Assembly: GCA_009760885.1 (NCBI GenBank)
Contig: CM019696.1
Span: 45,159,358 to 45,223,357 of the forward strand
Length of the DNA stretch: 64,000 nt
Reading direction: 5' to 3'
From: Achatina immaculata
Lineage: Eukaryota; Mollusca; Gastropoda; Stylommatophora; Achatinidae
The notes beneath the pieces are model-generated. The model had not been told where the DNA came from, searched no databases, and saw only the letters and a list, made by a program, of their open reading frames with translations. Below are positions 10,350 to 21,114 of this stretch, one piece after another (positions within the stretch are counted from its first letter, which is position 1; each line of letters starts with the position of its first letter). Both the position numbers and the translations under genes were made by a program.

Positions 10350-10980
10350 GGGGGTGAAGATGCTTGTCCGATGAGGCAATCAGTGACCCATAGTTGGTAT
10401 GCCAGTATCAGGGTTAGCGAACCATAGCTGACCAAGACCCTGCCCCACCTTTCTGTGGTACCCCCAGTAACAGGCCTAGCCTGGCTAATGGGGCAGGGAT
10501 TGCTTTAGTCCCCATGGTGGTGGAGTCTACTAAAGAAGCATTGCACACCTCCCTGCTTTTTAGCTGTACTTTGGGACCGAAAAAATAGCTGTAGTAACCC
10601 GCTCCCACACCGATATGATGCTATGCCTCAACACCTCTACATCATCGGCTGCAAAGAACAACAGCTCACAGTTACAGGGAGTTCATTCAAGTACAAGTAA
10701 GCAATCTCCCTGGAGCTGTGAGCTTCTGTTTTTTTTTGCAGCTGATGCACTGAGGATGTTGAGGCTTCACTTCTTGTTGGATTGGAAGCAGGCTGAAGTG
10801 ACTGTTTTTTTCAATCTCAGAGAGGAGCTAAAAGCAGGGAGTGTGCAATACTTCTTTAGTGGACTCCACCACCATGGGCCCAGTGGCAGTCCTTGCCCTG
10901 TTAGTCAGGCTAGGCCTGTTACTGGGTATACCAATGGAGAGATGGGACATGGACTTGACTGACTATGGTTTGCTAGCAAT
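10350..10980. mobile_element. Foldback element, C2 copy
   Basis: Inverted arms at about 10412-10675 and 10715-10980, with the same loop as the C1 copy. One arm carries accaagaccctgccccacct, mirrored by the other near its end. Confidence 0.6.
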
Positions 10981-11520
10981 AAATCAACCAAGTGCTTTGC
11001 CATGTGGCGTAGGCGTTCATTTCTCTCCACAATTCCCTGTCTTTAGACTTGATTATGAGATCCACCCGTGACTTTCTTCCTAGCCACACTAACAGCCCAT
11101 CCAGTAACTTCTCTCTCTGTCTTCCTCTGTCTCTTCTTCCCTCATTTTTTCCAGTTGCCACAATGTGTTCCAATTTTCCTCTTCTTAGAAAATGTACTAC
11201 AAATCTCTCTTGTCTGCCTCTGATCTTTGCTGTAATTTGCCTTTTAACTCCAGTCTCTCTTAAGACTTCTTCATTGGTTTTCTTAGCTGTCCATGGTACC
11301 TTCAACATCTTCCTTATGAACCACATCTCCATGGCCTCCATTTCTCACTGTACTCTCTTATTCATGGACCATGCTTCATATCCATAAAACAAAATTGGCT
11401 CGATGTAACAATTAAGTACTTGGAATCTTGTTTCCAATGATATGCATCTGTTGCACAAGATGTTTGTCATTTTCTGGAATGTTGACTTGGCCTGAGCATG
11501 TCTGCTTTTTATTTCGTTGA
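10981..11520 (-). mobile_element. RTE-like LINE C-terminal fragment, C2 copy
   Basis: Same element as at 4063-4600, including WFIRKMLKVPWTAKKTNEEV. Point changes and a TAG/TGA-disrupted upstream part show decay. Confidence 0.78.
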
Positions 11521-11842
11521 TGCTAGCATGTCAGCTATATGTCACTGACTACCAAATTGGACAGCATCTTTGTCCCCAGCTCTAACACTAGGTGCTTCCA
11601 AAGCATAATATGGATGCGTACTGAATCTATGACTCCTTGACTGTCAATGAATTTTAGAGGAAATATGAGATGTTTGGAATTTCATTCATTGATGAGATGT
11701 TTAACTGATAGGAATTAGCAATGATGCTTCTCTGTTACGTATTTCTCACCATAATTGTTGCCTTTATGTTCCCATGCCATTTGGTCAGCTTGATTAGATA
11801 TTTTTCTCTCTGTTAACCTTTTTTTTTTCCCTGCAGGCCCAA
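11521..11842. other. Intronic sequence, end of C1/C2 duplication
   Basis: Matches 4600-4836 up to about 11751. After that C1 continues into its LINE and C2 into unrelated intron. A T-run followed by ccctgcag near 11835 resembles an acceptor but leads into LINE sequence. Confidence 0.5.
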
Positions 11843-12160
11843 TTCTTCAGGAAATAACCAAACAGACAGGCATTGAGAACACTACTTGAAGTAAAACAAA
11901 AATGAAGATGGAGATGGCTAGACCACATAGTGCGAATGGAAAGAACAAGACACCCGTACAGTGCCTTTACTTGGACATCTCAAGGAAAAAGAAAGAGGGG
12001 CGGGACATTGGGGACATGGAGACAGACAATACAGGAAGAACTAAAGGAAGCCAGAAAGACATGGTTTGAGGTATCCCTGACTTTCTCAAGACAGGATTGG
12101 CTGGAGAACCTTCACTGATGCTTTATGCTTCACAAGGAGTGCAGAGAACCGATGATGAAT
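11843..12160 (+). mobile_element. LINE 3' coding fragment
   Basis: Reads WRWLDHIVRMERTRHPYSAF, then TSQGKRKRGGTLGTW and a C-terminal W-L-E-N-L-H stop: the basic post-RT block of an RTE-like LINE family. A fragment of the same style is at 24305-24590 in reverse. Confidence 0.65.
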
Positions 12161-12706
12161 CAGTTAATCAATCCCATGGGTTTTCCAGTGAACATTAGGC
12201 TCTCTGTCCTGTCATTCTGTGCTGTGTCCAAGGAATGTCTGATTGTTTTTCCTAGTAGTTTTAATTAGTTTTCATTGTTCTTTAGTGTCTCCAAGAATTT
12301 CATTTTTTTTTTTTCATTTGGGATCAACATTAACAAGTTTTTAACAGACTGGGAAAAAGAAGTTTATGGTGTAGATTCAATCACAGATGTGCCAGATGTG
12401 ATATTAAATGTACTGCAGAGAAGCTGGTTATTGTGATACTGCAAACTGGGTAATGAATTAATGATTGCATGCTCGCTATGTGGTGATGGACCTTGTTGAG
12501 AAGCATTCTTCTGCAACTGATTTTTGGAGTTGAAAGCACAAAAGTCCACTTCCTATTCAATTTGATGCTTGTGCTTCAGTTGGGCACAGCTGCTAAGAGA
12601 TTACAAGCAAAAATACTAGTAACTTTAGCAGAGATGTTCATTTCCATTAAAAATCTCAGTAGTTTGTTATTTGTGAAGCTTCATTTATTTCCATAACATA
12701 AATATA
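12161..12706. other. Intron, nothing recognised
   Basis: No exon, RNA gene or intact repeat was recognised in either strand. Confidence 0.5.
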
Positions 12707-12715
12707 TTATTCTTT

Positions 12716-13141
12716 CTCACTCTCTCTCTCAACCTTAAGTGCCCGGGGCACATGGGGCTTCCACAAGGGTTTCCCACAAATGCCTGTTCTTTGCCTTTTT
12801 TCCGCTCTTGCCCAGATGAGCCCTCTGTTGTACAACATTTTCTCTGTTGTTCTTGTCTCCTTTGGTCTAGCCTTACTTCTTTTCCCCTGTGGTGTACATC
12901 TTAGTGCTATTTTTTGTAGTGAGTTGTCAATGGAGCACATGTCCCAATCATCACCAGCGTCTTTCCTCAGTAATTGCTGTTAGTGGCTTCATCTACATTT
13001 CTGCCAACAAGATATTATTTCTTTTGGTGTTTGGCAAAAATATTCTTCTAATTCTTTGTAAACATTTAGTTTGGAAAGAATGTAGCTTGTTTTGTATGGT
13101 TTTGGTGATTTTCCAGCTTTCACTTCCATAGAGTAGTACAC
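12716..13141 (-). mobile_element. (GA)-tail LINE 3' fragment
   Basis: Reverse strand encodes the end of the same family as 21.1 kb, degraded by indels. The tail is (GA)n at 12716-12730. A 9-bp TSD, ttattcttt, is at 12707-12715 and 13142-13150. It ends only about 60 bp upstream of the exon E acceptor. Confidence 0.83.
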
Positions 13142-13202
13142 TTATTCTTTACATGTACAAAAATCTGATATTACATTGTTGATCTTTATGCTTCTTCTGC
13201 AG

Positions 13203-13451
13203 ATACGCATCCACATCATCAGCAAAGGGACCGGTGAAAGAGTGCCCATCAACTTCACGGCTCCATTTGGGTTTGTCTTTCACTTTGTCAACTGCTATGA
13301 GGATTCTGGTTTTGTTGTGTGTGATGTAGCCCTGTATGACCATGGTGATGTCATCCATGAGCTGAGTCTGGAGAAGTTAGATTCTGAGGAATTTCACAGT
13401 GTCCCAGAAGCACACTTTGTCAGATTTGTTTTGCCCCTGAGTCTAAAAGGG
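13203..13451 (+). CDS. BCO-like: Carotenoid oxygenase exon E
   Basis: Acceptor gcttcttctgcag and donor gtgagc; 83 codons, phase 0 to 0. It encodes APFGFVFHFVNCYEDSGFVV: the FHxxN His is the third iron-ligand position of the family and the following acidic pair is typical. It continues with CDVALYDHGDVIHEL and ends in FVRFVLPLSLKG, matching the family strand before the AEVG-like motif carried by the next exon. The reading frame is clean. Confidence 0.94.
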
Positions 13452-13719
13452 GTGAGCTGATAATCTGGTGAACTGGAGGTGGTATTAGAAGTCATAATTT
13501 TTTTAATGTGAAAGAATATTTGAAGAAAATAAATTTTCTCATCACATTGATAATTATGTAAATATCGGAATGTTAAATTTTCCATTAAGTCACTAACCAA
13601 GTAATCCATAATGAAATTATGTCTTTTTCAGAAAGGTTTACTTATAAACCAGTGTGTTTCTTTTCAGAGAAGGGAAGAAAAGTTATTGCACTCATTTCTA
13701 ATGCTGTTATTTTGGTGTG

Positions 13720-13875
13720 GGAGGAGGGGTCAACCCCAGCCGCTGTTGCTGCTATAACTCCAGTTGTAAAATTGGGTACATCACTCCTCATGAAGGTGTG
13801 GAAAAGACAGGCCTGATTCTTACTACATTTTGCTCTTCTATGCCTGTCAGTCAAGGAAAGTTTATCATCAGCACT
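13720..13875 (+). mobile_element. Very degraded SINE body
   Basis: Shares the order of SINE landmarks (gtaaaattgggtac, ctgtcagtcaaggaaag) but is poorly conserved and has no head. Confidence 0.4.
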
Positions 13876-14019
13876 GTTTCTCATGTATGTCTCTATTGGC
13901 ATGAAACAGGACTCCTGTTTTTTTTTTCCTTTTTTGTTCTCCCCATCCCCTTTTTTTTAAAAATAAATGACTGGAAATAATAATTTGAAATATTACTGAA
14001 ATATTTAAAAAATAATTTT

Positions 14020-15190
14020 TTTTTGTGTTAACAAAGGTCTGTGATCTCTTGGCTAATGTTTTCCATGTTTCTGATCCATACAACAGGATCAGTTTAACAC
14101 TTAACTCTTTCTGTGCCGCCGGGAAAAATGCGGACGTACCATTGGGTACTAAGAAAAAATGCGCGGGTGATTAGATAATTTAGGGGTATCGTTTATGTTT
14201 AAAAAATACTAAATATACATTTTAAAAAAGGTAAATGAATGAAGTTTCCAGAAATGTATAGTTTTTTTAGGAAAAAATAACTGGTGAGAAAATTAGACAA
14301 AATATTTAGCACTCCTCCCCCCAAAAAAAATCTCTGAAACACTAAACTAATGGTTGTCTACTTACCAAGAGCTGTAAATATCCACTTGTTACACACAATT
14401 TGAAGATAAAATGAATGAAACTAGCAAGAAAAGATAAAAGAAGCAGAACAATGAAACTAGCAAGAAAAGATAAAAGAAGCAGAACAATGTTTGGTTTTAT
14501 TCAGTTTGAGAACAACCTCCTTGAAGACTGGGGTGGTCCTGAAAAGGACCTGGTTATGATGCAGAGAATCACAATGGTCAGATTCTGATTTATCGTCAGT
14601 AATGACACTTTTCCTACCAAATACTGTCATAAACATCTCTCTACAAACTAATGCACTCTTTCTAACTGGTCTAGAGCTATGTGGGGTACATTCAGTAACA
14701 TCTGCCATGTTGGAGGGCATGTCCAAGTTCGAATTACTTATAAAAAATTGCACAAAATTCAACAGATAGCTTCACAAAATGTCTGCTCCATGTGCCCACG
14801 TTGAGTAAAAAGGAAGTAAAAGGAAGAAGGTTATTTCTGACATATGCAGTTATTTCAAAGCAAAAGGTGGATTGGAGTGATTTCGAGAATTAAATTGATC
14901 GCTATACCGACCCTACGTACAAATCGGAAAACCAGACAGTTCGCTACAGCGACCCAAGGGTCCGAAAGAGTTAAGTTGAACATTCAAATATTGTTGTCAG
15001 GCATATTCCCTTGGCCTTCCAGATGATTCTAAGTTGTAGAAATGCCACTCTAACCTTCCCAATTCTTGTTGTAATGTTTGCTTCTGTCTATAATGCTGCC
15101 AAGATATATCAGTGTGTCTGTTTATTCTAATTTCTTACCTTCTAAAGTGAATGAGTTTGTTATATCTTATAGTGTTCTTCTGATCTTTTC
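14020..15190 (-). mobile_element. LINE remnant split by a piggyBac-like MITE
   Basis: The reverse strand reads YGSETWKTLAKRSQTF from 14020-14100. The upstream part (about 14975-15190) continues the same post-RT region (LGSIIDRS-like). The interruption is exactly the MITE at 14105-14970. It is decayed and lies in the intron before exon F. Confidence 0.6.
14105..14970. mobile_element. piggyBac-like MITE
   Basis: An 866-bp element flanked by TTAA at 14101-14104 and 14971-14974. The ends are inverted: ctctttctgtgcc at the left and the complement of ggtccgaaagag at the right. The TTAA target is the hallmark of piggyBac transposition. No transposase is seen. It contains a perfect direct repeat of about 38 bp (14415-14491). 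Confidence 0.78.
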
Positions 15191-15250
15191 TTTCAAACAT
15201 TTTATTTACTTGTTTGTGCTTATTAACAGAATTTCTTTGTCATTTGATAG

Positions 15251-15359
15251 GCTGAGGCAGGTAAGAACCTTGTGACACTGCATGAAACAACTGCAACAGC
15301 TATTATACGTGCAGGAAACAGCAATGTTGTGGATGTGACATGTGACAAAATGTTTGGGG
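15251..15359 (+). CDS. BCO-like: Carotenoid oxygenase exon F
   Basis: The acceptor chosen is tttgtcatttgatag. The exon is 109 bp, enters in phase 0 and leaves one base over before gtgtgt. It encodes AEAGKNLVTLHETTATAI, matching the family NAE-x-G-x-N-L motif and TTATA, and ends CDKMFG. A second acceptor six bases downstream keeps frame but would drop AE. The leftover G plus the first bases of exon G make a Glu codon, so the junction reads FGEHMFELPRINY. Confidence 0.88.
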
Positions 15360-15792
15360 GTGTGTGACACAAAGATTTATTTGTATTATATATTTTTATG
15401 TATGGGAAAACACATGAATGTTATTTTGTGAGCCAGATTGGTTTCATTATTAGACTTGTTATCACTGTGTGAGTACTTCTGTTAAAATCAGATTGGCTTT
15501 TTGTAATAACCATTTTTCACTTAAATACTAAACTTCAGGAAATAAAATAATTCACTTTTCTGGAGGAAGATTGATTTCAGTTTAGGTCACTGTTACATGG
15601 AGTGGAAAATGAGTTTCATATGGTAATTTCCTAGTATATTTGATTGTAACTACATGGAATATGTGACACATTTATTCTTTTCATTTCATCCTCTGCTGCT
15701 CTTCCATTGTCTCCATTTGTTACTGTATAAACTCCAGGATCAAATTTTTGACAGGAAATTGAGAATTTTTTCTTCCTTGCTCTTTTCTCTAG

Positions 15793-15890
15793 AGCATATG
15801 TTTGAATTGCCAAGAATCAACTATGACTTCAATGGAAAGAAATATAAATATGCATATGGCAGCAATGTTTGCAAGAGGGATAATGCGATG
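15793..15890 (+). CDS. BCO-like: Carotenoid oxygenase exon G
   Basis: Acceptor tcttttctctag, donor gtgagt, 98 bp (2 + 32 codons). It encodes HMFELPRINYDFNGKKYKYA; the ELPRINY-x-x-x-GKKY block is diagnostic of the family. It ends NVCKRDNAM in phase 0, compatible with exon H. Confidence 0.94.
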
Positions 15891-16061
15891 GTGAGTTATA
15901 TATATACAAATATACATTCCCTTCAGTAGTGCTAAAACATCAGTAGCACTCTGCAGTTCACTAGTTATAAATATTTAAATAATTTCTTATGTTTATATAT
16001 GAATTTTCCATGTAATTGACATATTTAGACATTTGTAGCATATTCTTTTTCATCCTGTTTT
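15891..16061. other. Short intron stretch, AT-rich
   Basis: Nothing recognised. Confidence 0.4.
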
Positions 16062-17456
16062 TTCTTCTTCTTCTTCTTCTTCTTCTACGTTCGCATTGTC
16101 TGTCTATACCTGCAGTCCTGTCTCTTGGATAAATTTCACTGTTTTTTGTAAGTCATGTATGGAACCGTAGAGCTTATCTTCTTTAGTGGTTTCACTGGGC
16201 CAGTAATTATTTCTCAGTGTTTCATAGTTGGTGCAGTTCTGGAGGATATATTCCACAGTTTGGGGCACCTGGGCACATGTACATAGATTAGTAGTACCAA
16301 CCTTAAACTTTGTATACATATGACTTCAGAGTCGGGTGTGTCCTGTTCGGAGACGGAAGATGGTGACTTGTTCCTTTCTGTTTAGCATGTGATAGTCATC
16401 ATGTGGTGGTGTTTGTGGCTTCCTGTAGGTTTTTATCATGCTTTTCTTCTGATTATAGGTGATTGGTATGTCTGGTTGCTCCATTTCAGTGCCCTCTTTG
16501 GCCAGATGGTCAGCTTTCTCATTGCCTGGTATCCCACAGTGGGAAGGAATCCATTGCAAAGTGACTCCATGTTGTAAGCCAATTTGTGACAAGGCATCCT
16601 TAAGGTCTGGTAGTTTGTTGCACTGAAGAGCTTCCAGTACTGATCTTGCATCTGTGAGAATTACTACAGGACATGTATCAATTCTAGAGTCTGATAGTTT
16701 TTCAACTGCAGCAATAATTGCCCTAACTTCTGCATCAAAGTTGTTACAGTATTTTAAAGTGGGTATGGAAATCTTGTCAGTGGTGTTGTTTGGATATTCA
16801 ATATATGCTCCTGCCCCTCCATTCTTTATGGCATTGTGTGCAGATCCGTCTGTATACACACGTATCCAGGTGTCACATGGATATTTGTCATCTAGCACAC
16901 TAAGTGTGGCTGTTGACCTTACAAGGCTGCTTTGCATCTCACCATTCTGCACACCTTTCACTTCAGTCTGAATAGTTATTTGTGTATAATCTGCTTCTTT
17001 CCATGGTGTATGCTCTGGTACAGATGATAATGGAGTTACTACAGTTGGAAGGTCAGGTATCAGCTTACGCATACGCTTGGCCTCGTGAATGAAACTGTTT
17101 CTTTTAAGCCGGCTTAATGCCAAGTTATTGAATCTCTCCTTCAGGGGATGGCTTACAGAGCTAAGGAATTTCTCTCCCATGGTCATGACCTTTGTGTCTC
17201 TACATTCCTTTAGCGCTTGAACACCAACTATTTTCTGCATTTCTACTATTGGTGTGGACCTCATGGCACCTGTGATAATCCGTAGTGACTGATTTTGAAC
17301 CTTGTCTAGATTATGCAGCATAGTGTTTGATGCTGTGCACCAAGATGTTGAGCCATATTCTAAATGTGGTAGAATACTTTGCTGATATACATTCTTGAGG
17401 ATTCTTTCACTAGCTCCCCATGTGATCCTGTTTTTTTTTTCTGCACATTTCCTCAA
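16062..17456 (-). mobile_element. I-group LINE: RT end plus RNase H
   Basis: One reverse frame covers the RT thumb region (LPHLEYGSTSWCTAS), then an RNase H domain: YTDGSAHN (Asp), AEVRAI (Glu), LTDARSVLEAL (Asp), WIPSHCGIPGNEKADHLAKE (last Asp). All four catalytic positions are present. One in-frame TGA at 16326-16328 separates it from a Cys-His type C-terminus (LCTCAQVPQTVEYILQNC, 16319-16104). The tail is (GAA)n. RNase H after RT is characteristic of the I/R1/LOA group. Confidence 0.88.
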
Positions 17457-18099
17457 CAGACCCCATCCTTGCTGATCCCAAACTTTATGATACAGAAGTT
17501 ACTTGAAGCAATAGAAAGATAAACATGTTCAATTTTATCTTAAAGTGAAAAATTACATGAAATAATGAATTAATAATGAATTAAGCAATATACTTTTGCA
17601 TTTTTTTTACTCCAAAGGTACATCTGTTGTCTTTGTATTTTTCTGTTTCCTGTGAGACCATAAGTTAAGCATAAGTTTTCTGTAGATTCTGAAATGTCAG
17701 AATAAACTATTGTGAAGACGGAGCTGATCTTTTTCTTTAAAATGCTACAGCTGAAAAAAAACTGACAAGACAGCTGCCTGTCTAAAAGATATTAGCTTAG
17801 GATAATTTTCCACAAATATGTCACAGGAATAGCTAGGAGATTATATCCAATCCTTTCAGCAACTGTTACATAAAATATGGTTCTTGTGAGGATTTTCAAG
17901 AAAGTGATCATGATAGAGATATTGTTATAATGTCTTGGAAAAATTTTCTACATTTCTGTCTTTACCATTTTATTTTGTTTCTTGTCTATTTCTACCATTA
18001 CATGCAGGATGTGGTTCCCTCCATTCTAACCCCCCCCCCCCCCCCACCTCCTTTCCCAGGTTACTAATTAACATTTTAATCTACTTAATTATTTGCTTT
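17457..18099. other. Intron, poly-C run, no gene seen
   Basis: AT-rich intronic DNA with a run of about 17 C near 18030-18047. No exon was recognised. Confidence 0.5.
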
Positions 18100-19060
18100 T
18101 GTTTAAAGAGAAAAAAAAGAGCCGCATTTCTACAAAGCAACTCTTCAGCAAAAGGACTACCTAACAACACTTCAGATGAAGACACTGACCCAGGAGCTGA
18201 TTGACAGCAAATACAACCCAGCTGATTGAAGACTTGTATACACAGATGGGTCTGCAGAAAAAGCAGAAAAAAATAGAGGTGAGGGTGTTTATATAAGATA
18301 CACAGATGGGAGACAAACCAAAAAGGCCTTCGTAACGGGAAAGATTTCCTCCAACTACAGGGCAGAAACAACAGCCTCCTTGAAGCCCTCAGGACACTTA
18401 AAACAGAAAATCAGCAGCCACCACACAAAACAGCCATCTTCACAGACTGCAGGGCACTTCTGGAATCACTAAAAACAACAAAGAACCCACAGGCAAACAT
18501 ATAGGAAATCACAACAGAACTGAAGCACCTTACACCGTCAACAACCATGGCCCAACAAGGGGTACCATCCCACTGTGGAATAACTGGCAATGAAACAGCT
18601 GACACCCTGTCCAAAGCTGGCAGCAATCAAGATCAAACCGATCATCCAGTAAACTACCAAGAGGCGAAAACCGTAATCCGTAACCAGTGCAGATCTGAAT
18701 GGAAAAAGAAATTGAAATGCAACAATGAACCAGAATCCTATACACCAACTACAAAGACATCAGCAAACCATCATCTTCCGTCTAAGGAAAGACCACTGCA
18801 GACTACTGAGCCACCTATATCGACTCAAAATATCTCACACAGATGAATGTCCATGTGGCAGTGGAGTCCAGACGCCAGAATATATCTTACAAGAGTGCCC
18901 CAAACCATGCAGACCTGAGGCATGAGACGTGGCCAGAGGACACAATCTTGGGGCAAAAGCTTTGGGGCTCTTATCAAGATCTGGAGAGGACTGCGGGCTT
19001 TACCATGTTGACAGGGATCAGGATCTGAAGTGACCAACAACCTTGAATGCAGAAGAAGAA
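18100..19060 (+). mobile_element. I-group LINE 3' end with degraded RNase H
   Basis: Reads LYTDGSAEKAEKNRG, YRAETTA, IFTDCRALLESL and VPSHCGITGNETADTLSKAG across shifted frames. It then has a CPCGSGVQTPEYILQECP Cys motif and ends with (AGA)n. It is a different subfamily from 16062-17456. Its last 130 bp are the source sequence of the 44-bp array at 8797-9437. Confidence 0.8.
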
Positions 19061-19447
19061 GCTTCTAGTTTACTTTGTTCTTCATCTCTTTATAAAATAC
19101 AAACCTTCAGTTCATTTCTAATGCTCTAGATTTTTTGTTTGTTTTGTTTACTTCCATTCCCTTATCTCTAACTCACTTCTTAGTGCTGATGAATCTTTCA
19201 GTATTCTGTGGATTAGAACTCAAAGAGTGCACCCTGATAACCATTAGGGTTATGATGGCTCCTTAAAGAGTGCCACTATGAAGAATACTGTTTTATAATA
19301 GTGGTTCTGGGGGCAAAAACAGTCATAATTCTGTCTTAATTTATTCTGTTGTCGCCCTTACAGGCTGCCATTGCAAATAAAAATGAGTGACTGTTATTTA
19401 TGTGAATTTGTGTTTTGAAGCCTTGGTAGTTTACAATTTTTCTGCAG
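19061..19447. other. Intron, nothing recognised
   Basis: No supported feature. The exon H polypyrimidine tract and acceptor (tttctgcag) close it. Confidence 0.5.
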
Positions 19448-19562
19448 ATCACAAAACTGGACATGGTTGAGAAGACATTTAAGACATGGAAAGCAGACGA
19501 GACTCATGTGACTGGGGAGCCTGTGTTTGTGCCTAGACCTGAATCTGTTAAGGAAGACGATG
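19448..19562 (+). CDS. BCO-like: Carotenoid oxygenase exon H
   Basis: Acceptor tttttctgcag, donor gtaaga, 115 bp (38 codons + 1). It encodes KLDMVEKTFKTWKADE and GEPVFVPRPESVKEDDG. The EPVFVPxP...EDDG block is diagnostic of the family's C-terminal blade. Family knowledge expects one more exon of about 50-60 residues with the fourth iron-ligand His; no convincing one follows in C2. Confidence 0.93.
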
Positions 19563-19584
19563 GTAAGACATCTATAAACTTTAC

Positions 19585-19950
19585 GCTCAGGAAAATACTC
19601 AGTATAAAGTGGGACAAATTCAAGAACAATACAGGGGTAAAACAGATGAGCAAATAACAACCTGTCTCATGGGTGATCAGAAAAAGAAGATGGAGTTATG
19701 TCAGTCATGTGATGAGAAGAAGCAATCAGAGAATCCTCAAACAAGCTATCAAATTGAATACAACAGGCTGAAGAAAAAGAGATTGATCACGTGAAACTCT
19801 AAAGAGGACGTTGTTAAGAGAGGCCAGTTCAGTGGCCGTAACATCCCTTGCTGAGATTGAAAAACCTGGCGAAGACAGGAAATCTTGGTGAACCACCATG
19901 TGGGCCCTATGTGACATTTAGCAGCACAGGAAAGATGTAAGATGTAGGTA
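19585..19950 (+). mobile_element. LINE 3' fragment, (GATGTAAG)-tail family
   Basis: Begins with LRKILSIKWDKFKNN, homologous to the 1.0-2.1 kb and 24.7-25.5 kb LINEs. Several frameshifts follow. It ends in gatgtaagatgtaggtaaga-type tail. It starts 22 bp after exon H, so it abuts the splice donor. Confidence 0.75.
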
Positions 19951-20711
19951 AGATAAACCTTACAGATTACCATATGAATCCCCAGTCCAAGACAAGCAGA
20001 TAAGTTTTATGAAAGAAGAAGCTCAAAGTGAAGTGGTCCTTATTCATCTCTTTCAGGTCATGATTTCAATGATTCTGTGATTTTTTTGCTGCCTTTTTTA
20101 TTTTTTGAAAGAGACATGATGTATTATTTGGACTTTCATGCCATTTCCTTCCTTTATTCATGGACATCTTTTTGAACTGCTGTACTTTTTGACAAAGACC
20201 AAGCCTCTCTGTACTTCAGATTTAAGAATCCATCATCACCACATTCTGGACACTCCCATACATGCTCTGCCACATGCTTCCAACATCCACCACTCTGCTA
20301 CTAATGGTACCCATCAAATGTTGGGTGTTTACTATACATTTTCACCCACTTAGTTCAGTGTTTCATTCAGCATCATTGCTCTGTCCTAACTAAAAAAAAA
20401 CCAAACTTTTCTATATATTCCTGTCTATTTTTTCAACAGAAGGGACTTCTGTAACTTCTTCTCAACAAGCTCCATGTCTCCTCAGTCATCCTCTGTCTTT
20501 TTTTTAAAACAAATTAATTGTTGATTTTTTTCTATTATTATTGTTTTTTTTTCCTCTGAGTACACAAGAATGTTTGAACAGTATGTATGAGGATGATCCA
20601 AAAGAAAAACTTAAAATTGTGATAGAAATTCTAAGCATTGTCCTTTCATCATGTAAGCTGACAGTATCATTGTTACTAATGATGTAAGGAACACCTTGCA
20701 GCTGCCACCAT
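19951..20711. other. Unassigned sequence after exon H
   Basis: Mostly AT-rich. A frame near 20138 reads MPFPSFIHGHLFEL, vaguely like the family C-terminus, but it is preceded by a stop with no usable acceptor in frame. I do not call an exon. Confidence 0.35.
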
Positions 20712-21045
20712 GGGGTTAACAAGCTACATGATGTCATAGTAGCAATGTCATGGGTTAACAAGCTACATGATGTCATAGTAGCAGTGTCATGGTGTTAGCA
20801 AGCTATATGATGTCACAGTAGCAGTGTCATGGTGTTAACAAGCTACATGATGTCATAGTAGCAGTGTCATGGTGTTAACAAGCTACATGATGTCATAGTA
20901 GCAGTGTCATGGTGTTAACAAGCTATATGATGTCATAGTAGCAGTGTCATGGTGTTAACAAGATATATGGTGTCATAGTAGCAGTGTCATGGTGTTAACA
21001 AGCTACGTGATGTCATAGAAGCAGTAGAATAGTAGCCTGCTCCTC
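20712..21045. repeat. 40-bp minisatellite (about 8 units)
   Basis: The unit has tcatggtgttaacaagctac and atgatgtcatagtagcagtg. Counting gives 40 bp per unit. No source element was recognised. Confidence 0.9.
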
Positions 21046-21114
21046 TAGAGACATGTCTGAAACTGGAACAGCTTTCTGTCATTCATCTTTTTTGAGCAGT
21101 GAATGTGGTAAAAA

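Noticed and set aside
20138..20200. Last oxygenase exon ending in a fourth His (MPFPSFIHGHLFEL)
   Set aside because: A stop lies just upstream in frame and the upstream acceptor leads into another frame. Similarity to the family C-terminus is weak.
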